From Musa acuminata AAA Group (lineage: Eukaryota; Streptophyta; Magnoliopsida; Zingiberales; Musaceae): a stretch of 64,000 nt of DNA. The notes below the pieces were generated by a model. It saw only the letters and a program-made list of their open reading frames with translations, made no database searches and was not told where the DNA came from. Positions 45,401 to 50,281 of this stretch are shown here, in pieces. The stretch covers positions 13,893,501 to 13,957,500 of the forward strand of contig NC_088347.1 of the NCBI RefSeq assembly GCF_036884655.1. The letters run 5' to 3'. The stretch's first letter is position 1. Each line of letters starts with the position of its first letter. The position numbers and the translations under genes are program-made.

Positions 45401-48245
45401 ACAACTATAGCTATATGAGCATGCACAAAGATCGTAAACCCTAACCTTATCTTGTTTTTCTATTATCTTCCTTTTATTATCTCTTTTCTATTCTCTCTCT
45501 ACCCTTTTATCATCAAAAGAATCTGCTGCTTCTCGTCTTACATCATATTTGGTATCAGAGCCTTTGGTTTAGCCAAATATGAACTCGGGGCAAGTTCCTA
45601 CATAGTGAAAGCATATGATGTGGAACCAATCTTATCTATCTTTTATTTAAATAAATTTGATTAGTTTAGGGTTTATTTCGCATAGGATAAGTTGTCATAT
45701 GGCAACATACTAAATAATTCTGATCTAGTTTCCTAATTTACTCAAGGAAGAAGAAAATATGGAAAGAATTTGAGAAAAAATCAAATTATGATTGTCATTG
45801 AAGATTCTAAATCATAATGAAAGGTTTTATAAAGATCAATCTCTGTGAGGATGAAAGCATATCAATCAAGAATATTATCTCCTTCAAAGGGAAAATCAAA
45901 TCATATGATTTAATGTAATTGTAAAATTTTCACTTATATATATATATATATATATTCTTGTACTTGGCTTATAAAAAGGGGCTAGAATATTGTAATGCAT
46001 AAATTAGAGATGAATCAATGAATTGTGTTCTTTTCCCACCTTATGTGTGAGGGATGCAAGGCCACAGTTATGTTTCTGATGGTTTGATTCCATCGTTCAC
46101 GTGCAAGACATGCCGAGGTGTGAGGCTTTCAGATAGGGAGTTCGCTCCTTGAGCCAGAGCAAGTCTGGTGGTTATCCTTTCTTTTTCTATTATCTTCCTA
46201 TTATTATCTTTTTTTATTCTCTCTCCACCTCTCTATCATTAAAAGAAATATGTTGCTTCTCGTCCTACATCAATCTCTCTTTTCTCTATTTATTTTAACC
46301 TTTATGCCGCACTATGAAGCACGGACATGCCAGATTAAGTGGCATAGCCGTGTTTGACATGCGTCGGACATGAATTCATCATCGATTGGCATGTCAGACA
46401 TGGATTCGTTATTTGCCACGGATTAAGTGGCGTACCTGTGTTCAGTCGTGTCTTTTTTTTTAAATTTTTTTTATTGCATTGGATACGACCTAGTGTGTTG
46501 GAGTCGAGATTCCTCATAACAGCAGAGGTGTTGTGAAATTGGGATTCCTCATCGTGAGCGGACTGCGAAAGCCTGGAATCCTTTCTCACGGATTAAGGGT
46601 TTCTTATCGTTGGCGTTAAATACCTCAGGACCTGATTAAACCCTTCTTCCTTATTGGCTTTTGTTCTTCCTCACCATCGAAGCCTTTGCCCAGCCCCACT
46701 TGTGGAGGAGGCAATCTTTGCCGCACCTACCGCATGCATCCCGTCCAGTGAAGCCTGCACCTGCTTCAAGCCATATGTCCCGAACCTCCCTCTTTGCCAT
46801 AATGTGCTGCCGCACTCTCAAGATCTCCACCCTAAGCCCCCCCCCTTTGCTGTGATTGCTTTGTCGTCATGTTATCGGACCCTTTGCCCCAAGCGACCCA
46901 CCTTTGACTTGGCGGCCATCGAAAATCTTCCTCAACAGCGTCCGATGACTTCACCGACATCCAATGAGCATCTTACTTAGCGGCGTCTTGTCACGACCTT
47001 AGCTGGTTTTGCCTAAGGCGTGCGGCACCCTCGCGCGTCCGTCCGCAAAGGTCAGCCTCCCCGAAGCCTCCCATTGTCCCTTAGGACCAACAAAAGAGAG
47101 AACGGGTTAAAGAGAACGCCTCAATCGGGATCCACAAGCAAACATGTCCGGAAAAACACTTCATAGACAATGCAAATTACAAACAGACTTTACAAACTCT
47201 GAATAGTTGCACAACAAAGGGTAAAATGGTCCATTACAGACCGAAAAGCTCTCGCACGTGTCCACATGACACAACCTTTATTTACAAGCCTAAAGAGGCC
47301 ACCAACCCAACTAAAATGGGACTTACAAGCCTTCGGCCGCCCCTCTACCTGTTGTACAAGGCATGAACATGCTAAAAGACAACGGACAGACATAAGCATT
47401 ATATCCAACATCTTGTTTAGAAGTTTGTCCGTTACAGTCTGGCATCCAACGAAGGCAAATTAATTTTATTTAGAATTTTTAAGCTATAAACATTTATTTT
47501 GATTATTAACATATTATTAATATATATATATATATATTTTTTTTTGATCTGTGTTTTTTGCTACTGATTAAATTGTTAACATATTATTAACCTATTATTG
47601 TTTATTGAGTGTAAAATTTAAATATATAAATATTATAAAATTCATGTTATATGTGTGTGTGTGTGTGTGTCCATGCCATGTTCGTGTCCTAATTTTTTTA
47701 AAAACGATGTGTCGCCGTATCCGTGTTGTCATGTCTGTGCTTTTTAGATGCCATACATGTCCATGTTTACACCTAGTTCTCTTTCTTTGTTTTCCTATAT
47801 AAGTTCATTCCATATCCTTGATGAAATAGTGGAGTCTTTAGCTTCACATTTAGCTTGGAGGTCCGATTTCCGTTTGTTTCTTTTCCTTCTTATCAATGGA
47901 AATGTATGTGTAGGCCAGGCTATGTTCGGTTGTTTTTCTTAAAATGGCCTGGTCTGTTTGCTGCAGGCACATATGTACTAAGCATTTTTTTCATTACATA
48001 GGGATGCAAAAAATGATCCAGTCGGGCGACAGGCATATAGGCTTCTAACTAGCATCCACGATATCTTTGAACAAATCGTGGAGAAGATTCGTTCAACTGA
48101 CAAAGCTAGAAAGGAAGGTGCTGAGCAAGAGAAGAAGCTTGCAGCCATTTCCTCCCGTAATTTTGACATTCGGAAACTCCAAGCAGATCTTGATTCTATC
48201 AGGAAGGAAAATGAATTACTAGAGCAGCAACTTTACCACAATTAG
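17348..48245 (+). CDS. CCDC22: CCDC22 homologue (coiled-coil protein of the CCC/Commander family), six exons
   Basis: Exons 17348-17623, 18268-18804, 19353-19576, 25398-25544, 30140-30364 and 48002-48245 join in frame to 1653 nt, 550 residues plus stop. All introns are GT-AG, phases 0, 0, 2, 2, 2. Residues 1-115 resemble the N-terminal calponin-homology-like domain of CCDC22 (LLSSLRSSG at the start, [20 protein letters not shown] across the exon 1/2 join). Residues 120-255 are an acidic, Ser-rich linker. From about 260 to the end there is a long coiled coil. The most diagnostic motif is [18 protein letters not shown] in exon 5, very close to animal CCDC22. In animals the protein joins COMMD proteins and CCDC93 in endosomal cargo recycling; a similar role in plants is inference. 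Exon 1 is GC-rich, later exons AT-rich. Exons are open throughout, so the gene looks functional despite introns of 5.8, 4.6 and 17.6 kb filled with insertions. An intron in the 3' UTR (about 48274-48393) is possible. Confidence 0.9.
19732..21492 (-). CDS. EVE1 coat protein with zinc knuckle
   Basis: Open frame of 586 residues. Residues 1-90 overlap the end of the RT frame and may not be viral coat. An acidic stretch follows (about 140-170). The central and C-terminal part (about 240-480) is a badnavirus-type coat protein (motifs [30 protein letters not shown]). A basic zinc-knuckle region follows (518-540). The knuckle keeps Cys521, Cys524 and His529, but the last Cys is Arg534, so zinc binding is probably impaired. 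In badnaviruses this domain is part of ORF3 upstream of protease and RT; here it is a separate downstream frame. Structural role: encapsidation and RNA binding (family knowledge). The ATG at 21492 is simply the first in frame. Confidence 0.85.
   Translation of the reverse strand: MAKRIITPNPGSHPGSSSQTKPQGCYTPESTNKPGDLLLQYQQEMDKLRTRTRDGLSFNEVGLSERRLGSIQKEASRQALEALQQFFDVHLIKTKEYQRRSGGKDNWYRDWLPVVLQQHDETFSDEEEIRSHTIAVNIQLNDSEDEAEELRENLNSYFRDTHITGEEVEMSYPRKHQKELIAVGLEEELIMEYPQLARLSQQVYSSSAISNYRPPTDSTMGPVNYPPAVNIESTSQRPEYEGHSRQPRFKAKNFSEAWNLPSAFQQQGAMFTIPSQLGMFDEVFMRWESITKNLVSLQGFTDPLAKMEFIENLLGEAEKLAWIQWRMAYPEEYQLLLANADGMGGTQNILSQLRTIFILEDPFQGSTTTQEEAYRDLERLSCTNLKYIIQFLNDYMRLASKTGRMFLGPELSKKLWSKMPGELGKRIKEAFEAKYRGNTIGVIPRILFSYKYLEAECKDAAFRRALKDLSFCSEIPIPGYYNKPERKYGVRRSTTYKGKPHSSHARIEKRKHLIRNKKCKCYLCGEEGHFARERPNDRKKYQKSSNIRTIRHSGRIRNTISTRRREPKTQKSMPFNINTKSATFHD
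21219..22850 (-). CDS. EVE1 reverse transcriptase-RNase H
   Basis: Open frame of 543 residues from 22850. The same frame is open further upstream to about 23060 (motif QESVFYS, then GENPLKHW), so the true unit is longer and 22850 is not a natural start. Pararetroviral RT motifs: [10 protein letters not shown] (73-82), FDLKFGFHQ (110-118), MPFGLKNAP (143-151), active site YIDD (172-175). RNase H follows with its acidic residues Asp322, Glu366, Asp392 and Asp441. The tail from about 450 overlaps the coat frame by 274 nt in another frame. The viral aspartic protease normally upstream of RT is not seen. Intact catalytic residues indicate little decay. Confidence 0.9.
   Translation of the reverse strand: MEIKNQDFVVEDKPLRHLTPQAKEAFSKHIRALLEIGVIRPSKSKHRTTAIIVNSGTTVDPITGAERKGKERMVFNYKRLNDITEKDQYSLPGINTILKKVSNSKIYSKFDLKFGFHQVAMHPDSIEWTAFWVPEGLYEWLAMPFGLKNAPDVFQRKMDNCFKGTEQFIAVYIDDILVFSENEKEHEQHLTKMLKICQENGFVLSPTKMKIAVKEIEFLGAVLGNSKIKLQPHIIKKITDYREEDLTTKKGLRSWLGILNYARSYIPNLGRLLGPLYSKTSPTGEKRMNNQDWELIKKIKSLVQNLPDLEVPPEDCFIILETDGCMEGWGGICKWKKQKYDPKNTEKVCAYASGKYNPIKSTIDAEMHAVMKTLETLKIYFLDKREIIIRTDCQAIISFFNKSAQNKPSRVRWMAFVDYITGSGVEVKFEHIEGESNILADSLSRLINILVAGWPSESLLLILEATQEVQAKPNLKAATHLNQLINQVTSSCNTNRKWTSSEPGHVTDSHLMKWDYLKEDLDQFKRKPPDKHLKHCNNSSTST
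23014..23271 (-). pseudogene. EVE1 ORF3 N-terminus (truncated polyprotein)
   Basis: 85-residue frame starting with an ATG that overlaps the ORF2 stop (ATGA). It contains the start region typical of badnavirus ORF3: a [14 protein letters not shown] motif, then a Gln-rich stretch ending STRERA. It then runs out of frame to a stop; the alternative frame leads straight into the segment upstream of RT. Movement, coat and protease regions normally found between these points (roughly a thousand codons) are deleted at this join. Confidence 0.8.
23268..23654 (-). CDS. EVE1 ORF2, badnavirus P2-like protein
   Basis: Intact 128-residue frame between ORF1 and ORF3 with four-base ATGA overlaps on both sides, the classic badnavirus arrangement that relies on leaky scanning. 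Motifs of the family: Ser-rich start with [22 protein letters not shown], a hydrophobic heptad stretch ([11 protein letters not shown]), a conserved [12 protein letters not shown], and a basic end with [11 protein letters not shown]2 proteins are small nucleic-acid-binding proteins (family knowledge). No disabling change is seen. Confidence 0.85.
   Translation of the reverse strand: MSHISSSSTESYKEALKATESIEPPSLGFLKTSDFPGTLSHQVAVIKQHNVQIQLLVQIAEDIKGIRTELQTIRELQQSKATQSQVVPDELITKLANLNLGPSERPKETKGRILVFKDPIKIFQEDRR
23651..24082 (-). CDS. EVE1 ORF1, badnavirus P1-like protein
   Basis: Intact 143-residue frame, first ORF after the primer site in viral sense. It starts [13 protein letters not shown], and the second half is a predicted coiled coil ([17 protein letters not shown], then [16 protein letters not shown]). 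Size, position and coiled-coil content match badnavirus ORF1 (DUF1319-type, virion-associated in some species). Its stop overlaps the ORF2 start. Confidence 0.82.
   Translation of the reverse strand: MSKLWEEAIQKWYTDSHTSHLDYLNLAETSKPTKKELAQNISVIYDRTCLSSRVNLRNFKLLLEENRNLEHRVKNLESSITMLSSLLIENKPLTQADVQKLVLEITKQPKLIEEEALRLSQSLDQKLQRIEILLSKIEKQIFG
24286..24297 (-). other. EVE1 primer binding site (initiator-Met tRNA)
   Basis: Minus strand reads TGGTATCAGAGC, a full match to the complement of the initiator-Met tRNA 3' end, about 200 nt before ORF1. This site defines position 1 in badnavirus genomes. Confidence 0.9.
24494..24504 (-). promoter_or_regulatory. EVE1 candidate promoter TATA box
   Basis: Minus strand reads CTCTATATATT, about 200 nt upstream of the primer site, at the position of the badnavirus pregenomic-RNA promoter. 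Two GGTGACG-containing words lie between it and the primer site. If active, transcription would run antisense through CCDC22 intron 3. Confidence 0.6.
25671..26115 (+). repeat. 5' LTR of LARD-like copy 1
   Basis: 445 bp, TGTCACAGAC start and CCATGACA end; close to the 3' LTR at 28900-29334. Confidence 0.9.
28900..29334 (+). repeat. 3' LTR of LARD-like copy 1
   Basis: 435 bp, TGTCACGGAC start and CCGTGACA end, preceded by a purine tract; AAGC follows. Confidence 0.9.
31380..31960 (+). pseudogene. EVE2 RNase H remnant
   Basis: Plus-strand translation with several stops shows an IETDAS-like start near 31497, then [23 protein letters not shown] and SREL-like words (31760-31875), the C-terminal part of a pararetroviral RNase H. 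It is orientated opposite to the RT N-terminus at 35674-35865, so the pol gene of EVE2 is split between both strands. Confidence 0.72.
32458..32733 (+). pseudogene. EVE2 ORF fragment after RNase H, unidentified
   Basis: 91-residue open stretch ([11 protein letters not shown] near the start, then an amphipathic helix-rich part). It continues after a stop with a coiled-coil-like stretch rich in Glu and Lys (32755-32900). Its position downstream of RNase H and upstream of the intergenic region suggests a last viral ORF, perhaps a translation-transactivator-type or unknown protein; I do not recognise it. Confidence 0.5.
33092..34160 (+). repeat. EVE2 inverted duplication, left arm
   Basis: Contains a 3' ORF fragment (words [16 protein letters not shown] near 33245-33280, [18 protein letters not shown] near 33888-33940) and the viral intergenic region with CCATAAATA (34138-34146). 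It matches the reverse complement of about 34660-35700 with moderate divergence. Confidence 0.78.
34660..35700 (-). repeat. EVE2 inverted duplication, right arm
   Basis: Reverse-complement counterpart of 33092-34160. Shared words include AGTATGATCATAG, AATATTTTGGAGTA, GAACTTGATCAAGTT and CACAACACTGTTCAAA. The 102-codon frame at 35349-35657 is the best preserved piece. Arms are separated by about 500 bp (34161-34659) in which nothing was recognised. Confidence 0.78.
35674..36231 (-). pseudogene. EVE2 reverse-transcriptase N-terminus and spacer
   Basis: Minus-strand frames 36480-35914 and 35865-35674 give the region between protease and RT ([10 protein letters not shown]) and the RT start ([13 protein letters not shown]). 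The RT then breaks off near 35700 where the inverted-repeat arm begins; the YxDD active site is absent from this copy. Confidence 0.72.
36232..36453. mobile_element. hAT-like MITE copy B (222 bp)
   Basis: Perfect 8-bp target duplication ATTGGTAC (36224-36231 and 36454-36461). Ends CAGGGTCTGCCGTACC and, reversed, CAAGGTTCGCAATACC form imperfect terminal inverted repeats. GTACCG-rich interior, no open frame. Inserted into the EVE2 protease-RT frame, whose sequence resumes directly on both sides. Confidence 0.88.
36454..37230 (-). pseudogene. EVE2 zinc knuckle and protease region
   Basis: The 200-residue frame 37204-36602 holds a basic stretch and an intact CCHC knuckle (Cys82, Cys85, His90, Cys95). 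An acidic segment and a protease-like stretch follow, in which the catalytic Asp-Thr/Ser-Gly reads Asp-Arg-Ser, so it is dead. Stops follow. Unlike EVE1, domain order here is the conventional coat-knuckle-protease-RT. Confidence 0.75.
37231..38400 (-). pseudogene. EVE2 coat-protein region and upstream acidic segment
   Basis: Broken minus-strand frames (38387-38088, 38024-37782, then fragments to 37231). An acidic, Glu-rich part (rich in EEE and DE) is followed by coat-like words ([20 protein letters not shown] near 37735-37680, FEKAIAKYL near 37570, [12 protein letters not shown] near 37340). Assigned by position upstream of the knuckle and weak similarity to caulimovirid coat proteins. Confidence 0.6.
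38401..39060 (-). pseudogene. EVE2 movement-protein-like region (3' portion)
   Basis: Minus-strand frame 38753-38556 and flanking fragments ([30 protein letters not shown]) lie N-terminal to the coat region, where caulimovirids encode the movement domain. The frame is interrupted by MITE copy C at 39068 and resumes beyond 44137. Assignment rests on position more than on motif. Confidence 0.5.
39069..44136. mobile_element. hAT-like MITE copy C, interrupted by LARD-like copy 2
   Basis: Perfect 8-bp target duplication TAACTATT (39061-39068 and 44137-44144). Ends CAAGGTATGCAATATCGTACC and, reversed, CAAGGTATAAAATTTCG. About 530 bp without the nested element. The interior has long TA microsatellites (39155-39235, 39317-39350, 39418-39497) and GGCGACGTCGCC words (39276-39313, 39351-39395). 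Confidence 0.85.
39571..44106 (+). mobile_element. Non-autonomous LTR retrotransposon copy 2 (LARD-like)
   Basis: 5' LTR 39571-40018, 3' LTR 43659-44106 (448 bp each); primer site TGGTATCAGAGC 40021-40032; purine tract CGGGGAGAA before the 3' LTR; flanking 4-bp GGGC (39567-39570, 44107-44110). The last LTR base is T instead of A. Internal region 3.6 kb, similar to copy 1 but with about 0.9 kb more (around 42080-43090). Open frames are short and not shared with copy 1. Confidence 0.88.
44137..44470 (-). pseudogene. EVE2 movement-like region (5' portion)
   Basis: Minus-strand fragments (frame 44467-44240 with [16 protein letters not shown], then [25 protein letters not shown]) continue into the frame at 39060 once MITE copy C is removed. 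Stops present. Confidence 0.5.
44471..45317 (-). pseudogene. EVE2 leader and first ORF remnant
   Basis: Minus-strand sequence between the primer site and the movement-like region. It codes, with many stops, for Lys/Glu/Leu/Ile-rich coiled-coil-like stretches, consistent with a decayed first ORF. No protein could be named. Confidence 0.45.
45318..45329 (-). other. EVE2 primer binding site
   Basis: Minus strand TGGTATCAAAGC, one mismatch to the initiator-Met primer site; marks the start of the EVE2 viral genome. Confidence 0.7.
45616..46272 (+). repeat. Right LTR of the TRIM-like element
   Basis: 657 bp; TATA box near 45968-45975 (CTTATAAAAAGG) followed by a probable transcript start region. 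It contains two short segments absent from the left LTR (about 45825-45890 and 46055-46130). Confidence 0.82.
46273..46988. other. Native CCDC22 intron 5 stretch
   Basis: Unique-looking DNA, including a C-rich patch near 46660-46980 with overlapping open frames (46654-46980, 46661-46855). No motif or splice structure supports a gene. Confidence 0.45.
46989..47436 (-). mobile_element. Solo LTR of the LARD-like family
   Basis: 448-bp LTR in reverse orientation (minus start TGTAACGGAC at 47436, end CGTGACA at 46989) flanked by a perfect 4-bp duplication GTCT (46985-46988 and 47437-47440). Open frames inside (47190-47411 minus) are LTR by-products. Confidence 0.9.
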
Positions 48246-48605
48246 TCAGCAAACTTTTCATGCATCATGTCAGGTTCACTGTATGCTCCCTGGTGGTAAT
48301 TTGTTTAGTTCCTCTCTGATGTTGCTCTTATTTGTATATGATAATCTGAAACTTTCCTAACACCGTACTTTCTTTTGCCTTTTCTTTGTTGTAGATGTTT
48401 GCTCTTGCTGCATGAGAAAACTAAAGATATTGAGAACCTGTCGCCTTGCAGCAGCAGCAGCAGGAGCAGTGTGTCAGATTTAGAAGGTTTGGACAACCCA
48501 AGTGGATTGTTGGATCAGTTCGTCTTTGCTTGTGATAGCGGTGTGATATATATATATATATATATATGATTGTTGGATCAGTTCTTGTCTTTGCTTGTGA
48601 TAGCG

Positions 48606-48689
<84 letters not shown>

Positions 48690-48900
48690 GCAAATGAAAG
48701 TGGTTAAGATGAGATACAATCTCAGGCCAACTTAAGATATGAGTCTGGTACACTATGACCAGCGGAATTATGCTAGTGATGGTCCCTGTTGGCTCAAAAA
48801 CTTCTGTGAATGTAAGAAAGAGCATGTAGCTTGTCAGTATCTAATGGAATTATTGTTCTGATGTGTCACCAATCAGATATAGTTGATTTCTTGCTCTGTA
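48246..48900 (+). other. CCDC22 3' flank and probable 3' UTR with duplicated TA microsatellite
   Basis: A possible 3' UTR intron runs from GTCAG|GTTCAC (48274) to TTGTAG (48393). A 36-bp segment (GGATCAGTTC...GATAGCGGTGT) occurs twice (about 48515-48545 and 48575-48608), each followed by a TA microsatellite (48546-48567 and 48608-48687). The exact 3' end is not identified. Confidence 0.5.
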
Positions 48901-49370
48901 TATAATGTGTGCGTAATTGAAATCCGGTAACCTTTAGAATCAAAAGTTACGTCCGATATGCTGACCTCTGTCAAAAGATGTCTGCGACGTGTGACTTCGA
49001 TTGATGGAAGTGGCTGATCCTGATGCGTGACTTCGATTGATGGAGGTCAAATTTCTATCCTCTTTCTCCCTTGCTTCTATGTTTTTAGCCATTGCTCTCT
49101 CCCTCTCTCCTCTTTTACCTCCTCTTTACAATTTACTTAGAAAACTTATTTGCACTCGAGCTATATTCATTATCATTGCACTCGAACCATATTCATTCAT
49201 AGAATATATTAAAAATATATTAATTTTTATATAAAATTATTCTAAATTTATCATAAATTAAAAATATATTAATTTTATATAAAAAAAATCTTAAATTATC
49301 TAGAAAAGTTATTATATTTGAATTATATGTAGGTTACATTTATTCATAGAACATATTAAAAAATAGAATT

Positions 49371-49801
49371 AAGGTTTATTTTAATTCATATGATTTTGAT
49401 TATGGATCTCTTAACTCCTTATATTTTATTCGTATATAAAATGATTCATATATTTTAAAAATGTAGCATGTAAGTCCCTCTTATCAAGTCTAAGTTAACA
49501 AATGTTAGAGTATGCTTACGTGGCATGTCGACTTACAATAAATTATTAATATAATGACACATGTAATTTAAGTTTTTTAAAAAAGGTTAAGGTCTATTTT
49601 AGCTCATTTGGTTTTGGCCATGAACCTCTTAAGTCCTTATGATTAACTCATGTGTAAAATAACCCATACATTTAAAAAAACGTAGTATATAAGCCCCTCA
49701 TATCAAGTCTGAGTTAATAGATATTAGAGTCTGCTTAGGTTGCATGTTGATTCATAATAAACCATTAATATAATGACATGTATAATTTAAGTTAAAAAAG
49801 G
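49371..49801. repeat. Tandem duplication, unit about 215 bp
   Basis: Two diverged copies (about 49371-49586 and 49587-49801) share TTAAGGT(T/C)TATTTTA, ATGATTCATATATTTTAAAAA-like words, CATCAAGTCT-type words, TTAGAGT(A/C)TGCTTA, ATTAATATAATGACA and TGTAATTTAAGTT. No coding potential. Confidence 0.72.
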
Positions 49802-50281
49802 ATAATATGTAGATTTGAAAACGTGGATCGATTGCCTAATCAACTCTGTGAAGGCAAGCTAGAAGATGCCACTCTTTATGGTGGAGTGCTCCCATGCCTT
49901 CCACTTTCCTTGTATTACTGCCCACGTTAGGAGCCACGCTAGCCTCACCTACCCCGTATGCTCTGCCTCCTAGTGCCATGCTCCCTTCCTCTCAACACTT
50001 CACCTTTGAGAAGAGGATGCACTCGTTGTCGAGCAAGGGGTAGTGAGAGAGACGGAGAACCAAAACTCGAATAGTAGAACTACTAACGGCGGTAGCTAGA
50101 ACACTAGTAAAGGCGGGGAACGACAGTTGGGGGAGAATAGAGTAATAGATTAAGATGTGATGAGAAAAACTGAAAAAGTTTCATTAACATAAACTTTATT
50201 TATAGAGGTTAGAGGGAAGGATTTCCTCTATCAAGATTAGTTAATTATGAGAGATTTCCTCAAGCAATTGTGAAAATCTTA
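49802..50281. other. Non-coding stretch, probable LTR of the copia remnant
   Basis: The part next to 50282 lies downstream (minus sense) of a purine tract (TTGTGGGGGCATAA, 50281-50294 minus) and so is probably the 3' LTR of the minus-strand copia remnant. The other LTR was not found. The rest shows no gene. Confidence 0.45.

Larger units (their letters stand above)
31359..45442. mobile_element. EVE2: decayed, rearranged caulimovirid inside the TRIM LTR
   Basis: Minus-strand part, in viral order: primer site 45318-45329 (TGGTATCAAAGC), movement-like region, coat region, zinc knuckle, protease, RT N-terminus (to about 35674), then a fragment of a 3' ORF and intergenic region (35700-34650). Facing it on the plus strand: RNase H, a 3' ORF and intergenic region (31380-34160). 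The two halves share an inverted duplication of about 1 kb. Many stops and frameshifts. It is clearly different from EVE1: diverged zinc-knuckle and RT sequence, plus an extra ORF after RNase H. The genus is not resolved. Two MITEs (36232-36453, 39069-44136) inserted later. Confidence 0.75.
30901..46272 (+). mobile_element. TRIM-like miniature LTR element, left LTR split by EVE2
   Basis: Right LTR 45616-46272 (657 bp, TGATGTGG...CCTACATCA, inverted ends TGATGT/ACATCA). Left LTR in two pieces: 30901 to about 31358 and about 45443-45545 (ending CTTACATCA). Between the LTRs only 70 bp remain (45546-45615), starting with a primer site TGGTATCAGAGC (45550-45561). Both LTRs contain TATA-type AAAAAGGGGCTAGAA words (31220s and 45970s). 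A 4-bp ATCT flanks both ends. No coding capacity. The internal region may have been larger and since deleted. Confidence 0.78.
30365..48001 (+). other. CCDC22 intron 5 (17.6 kb), mostly inserted DNA
   Basis: Donor AG|GTATAA, acceptor TACATAG, joining AG with G to an Arg codon. Native sequence remains only at about 30365-30896, 46277-46988 and 47441-48001 (roughly 1.8 kb). The rest is a miniature LTR element split by EVE2, two MITEs, one LARD-like element and one solo LTR. Confidence 0.85.

Noticed and set aside
45549..45562. TGGTATCAGAGC words, considered as tRNA gene pieces
   Set aside because: They are primer binding sites next to LTR ends or viral leaders (also 24286, 26118, 40021, 45318, 57182); no cloverleaf surrounds them.
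30901..46272. A single 15-kb LTR retrotransposon with viral-type genes
   Set aside because: The left LTR continues at 45443-45545 next to a primer site, so the virus lies inside the LTR, not between two LTRs.
46654..46980. Possible 108-codon gene in intron 5
   Set aside because: Overlapping frames in a C-rich patch, with no motif, splice signal or regulatory context.
48421..48825. Frames with long Ile-Tyr repeats
   Set aside because: Pure translation of TA microsatellites; the same applies to 29078-29730.
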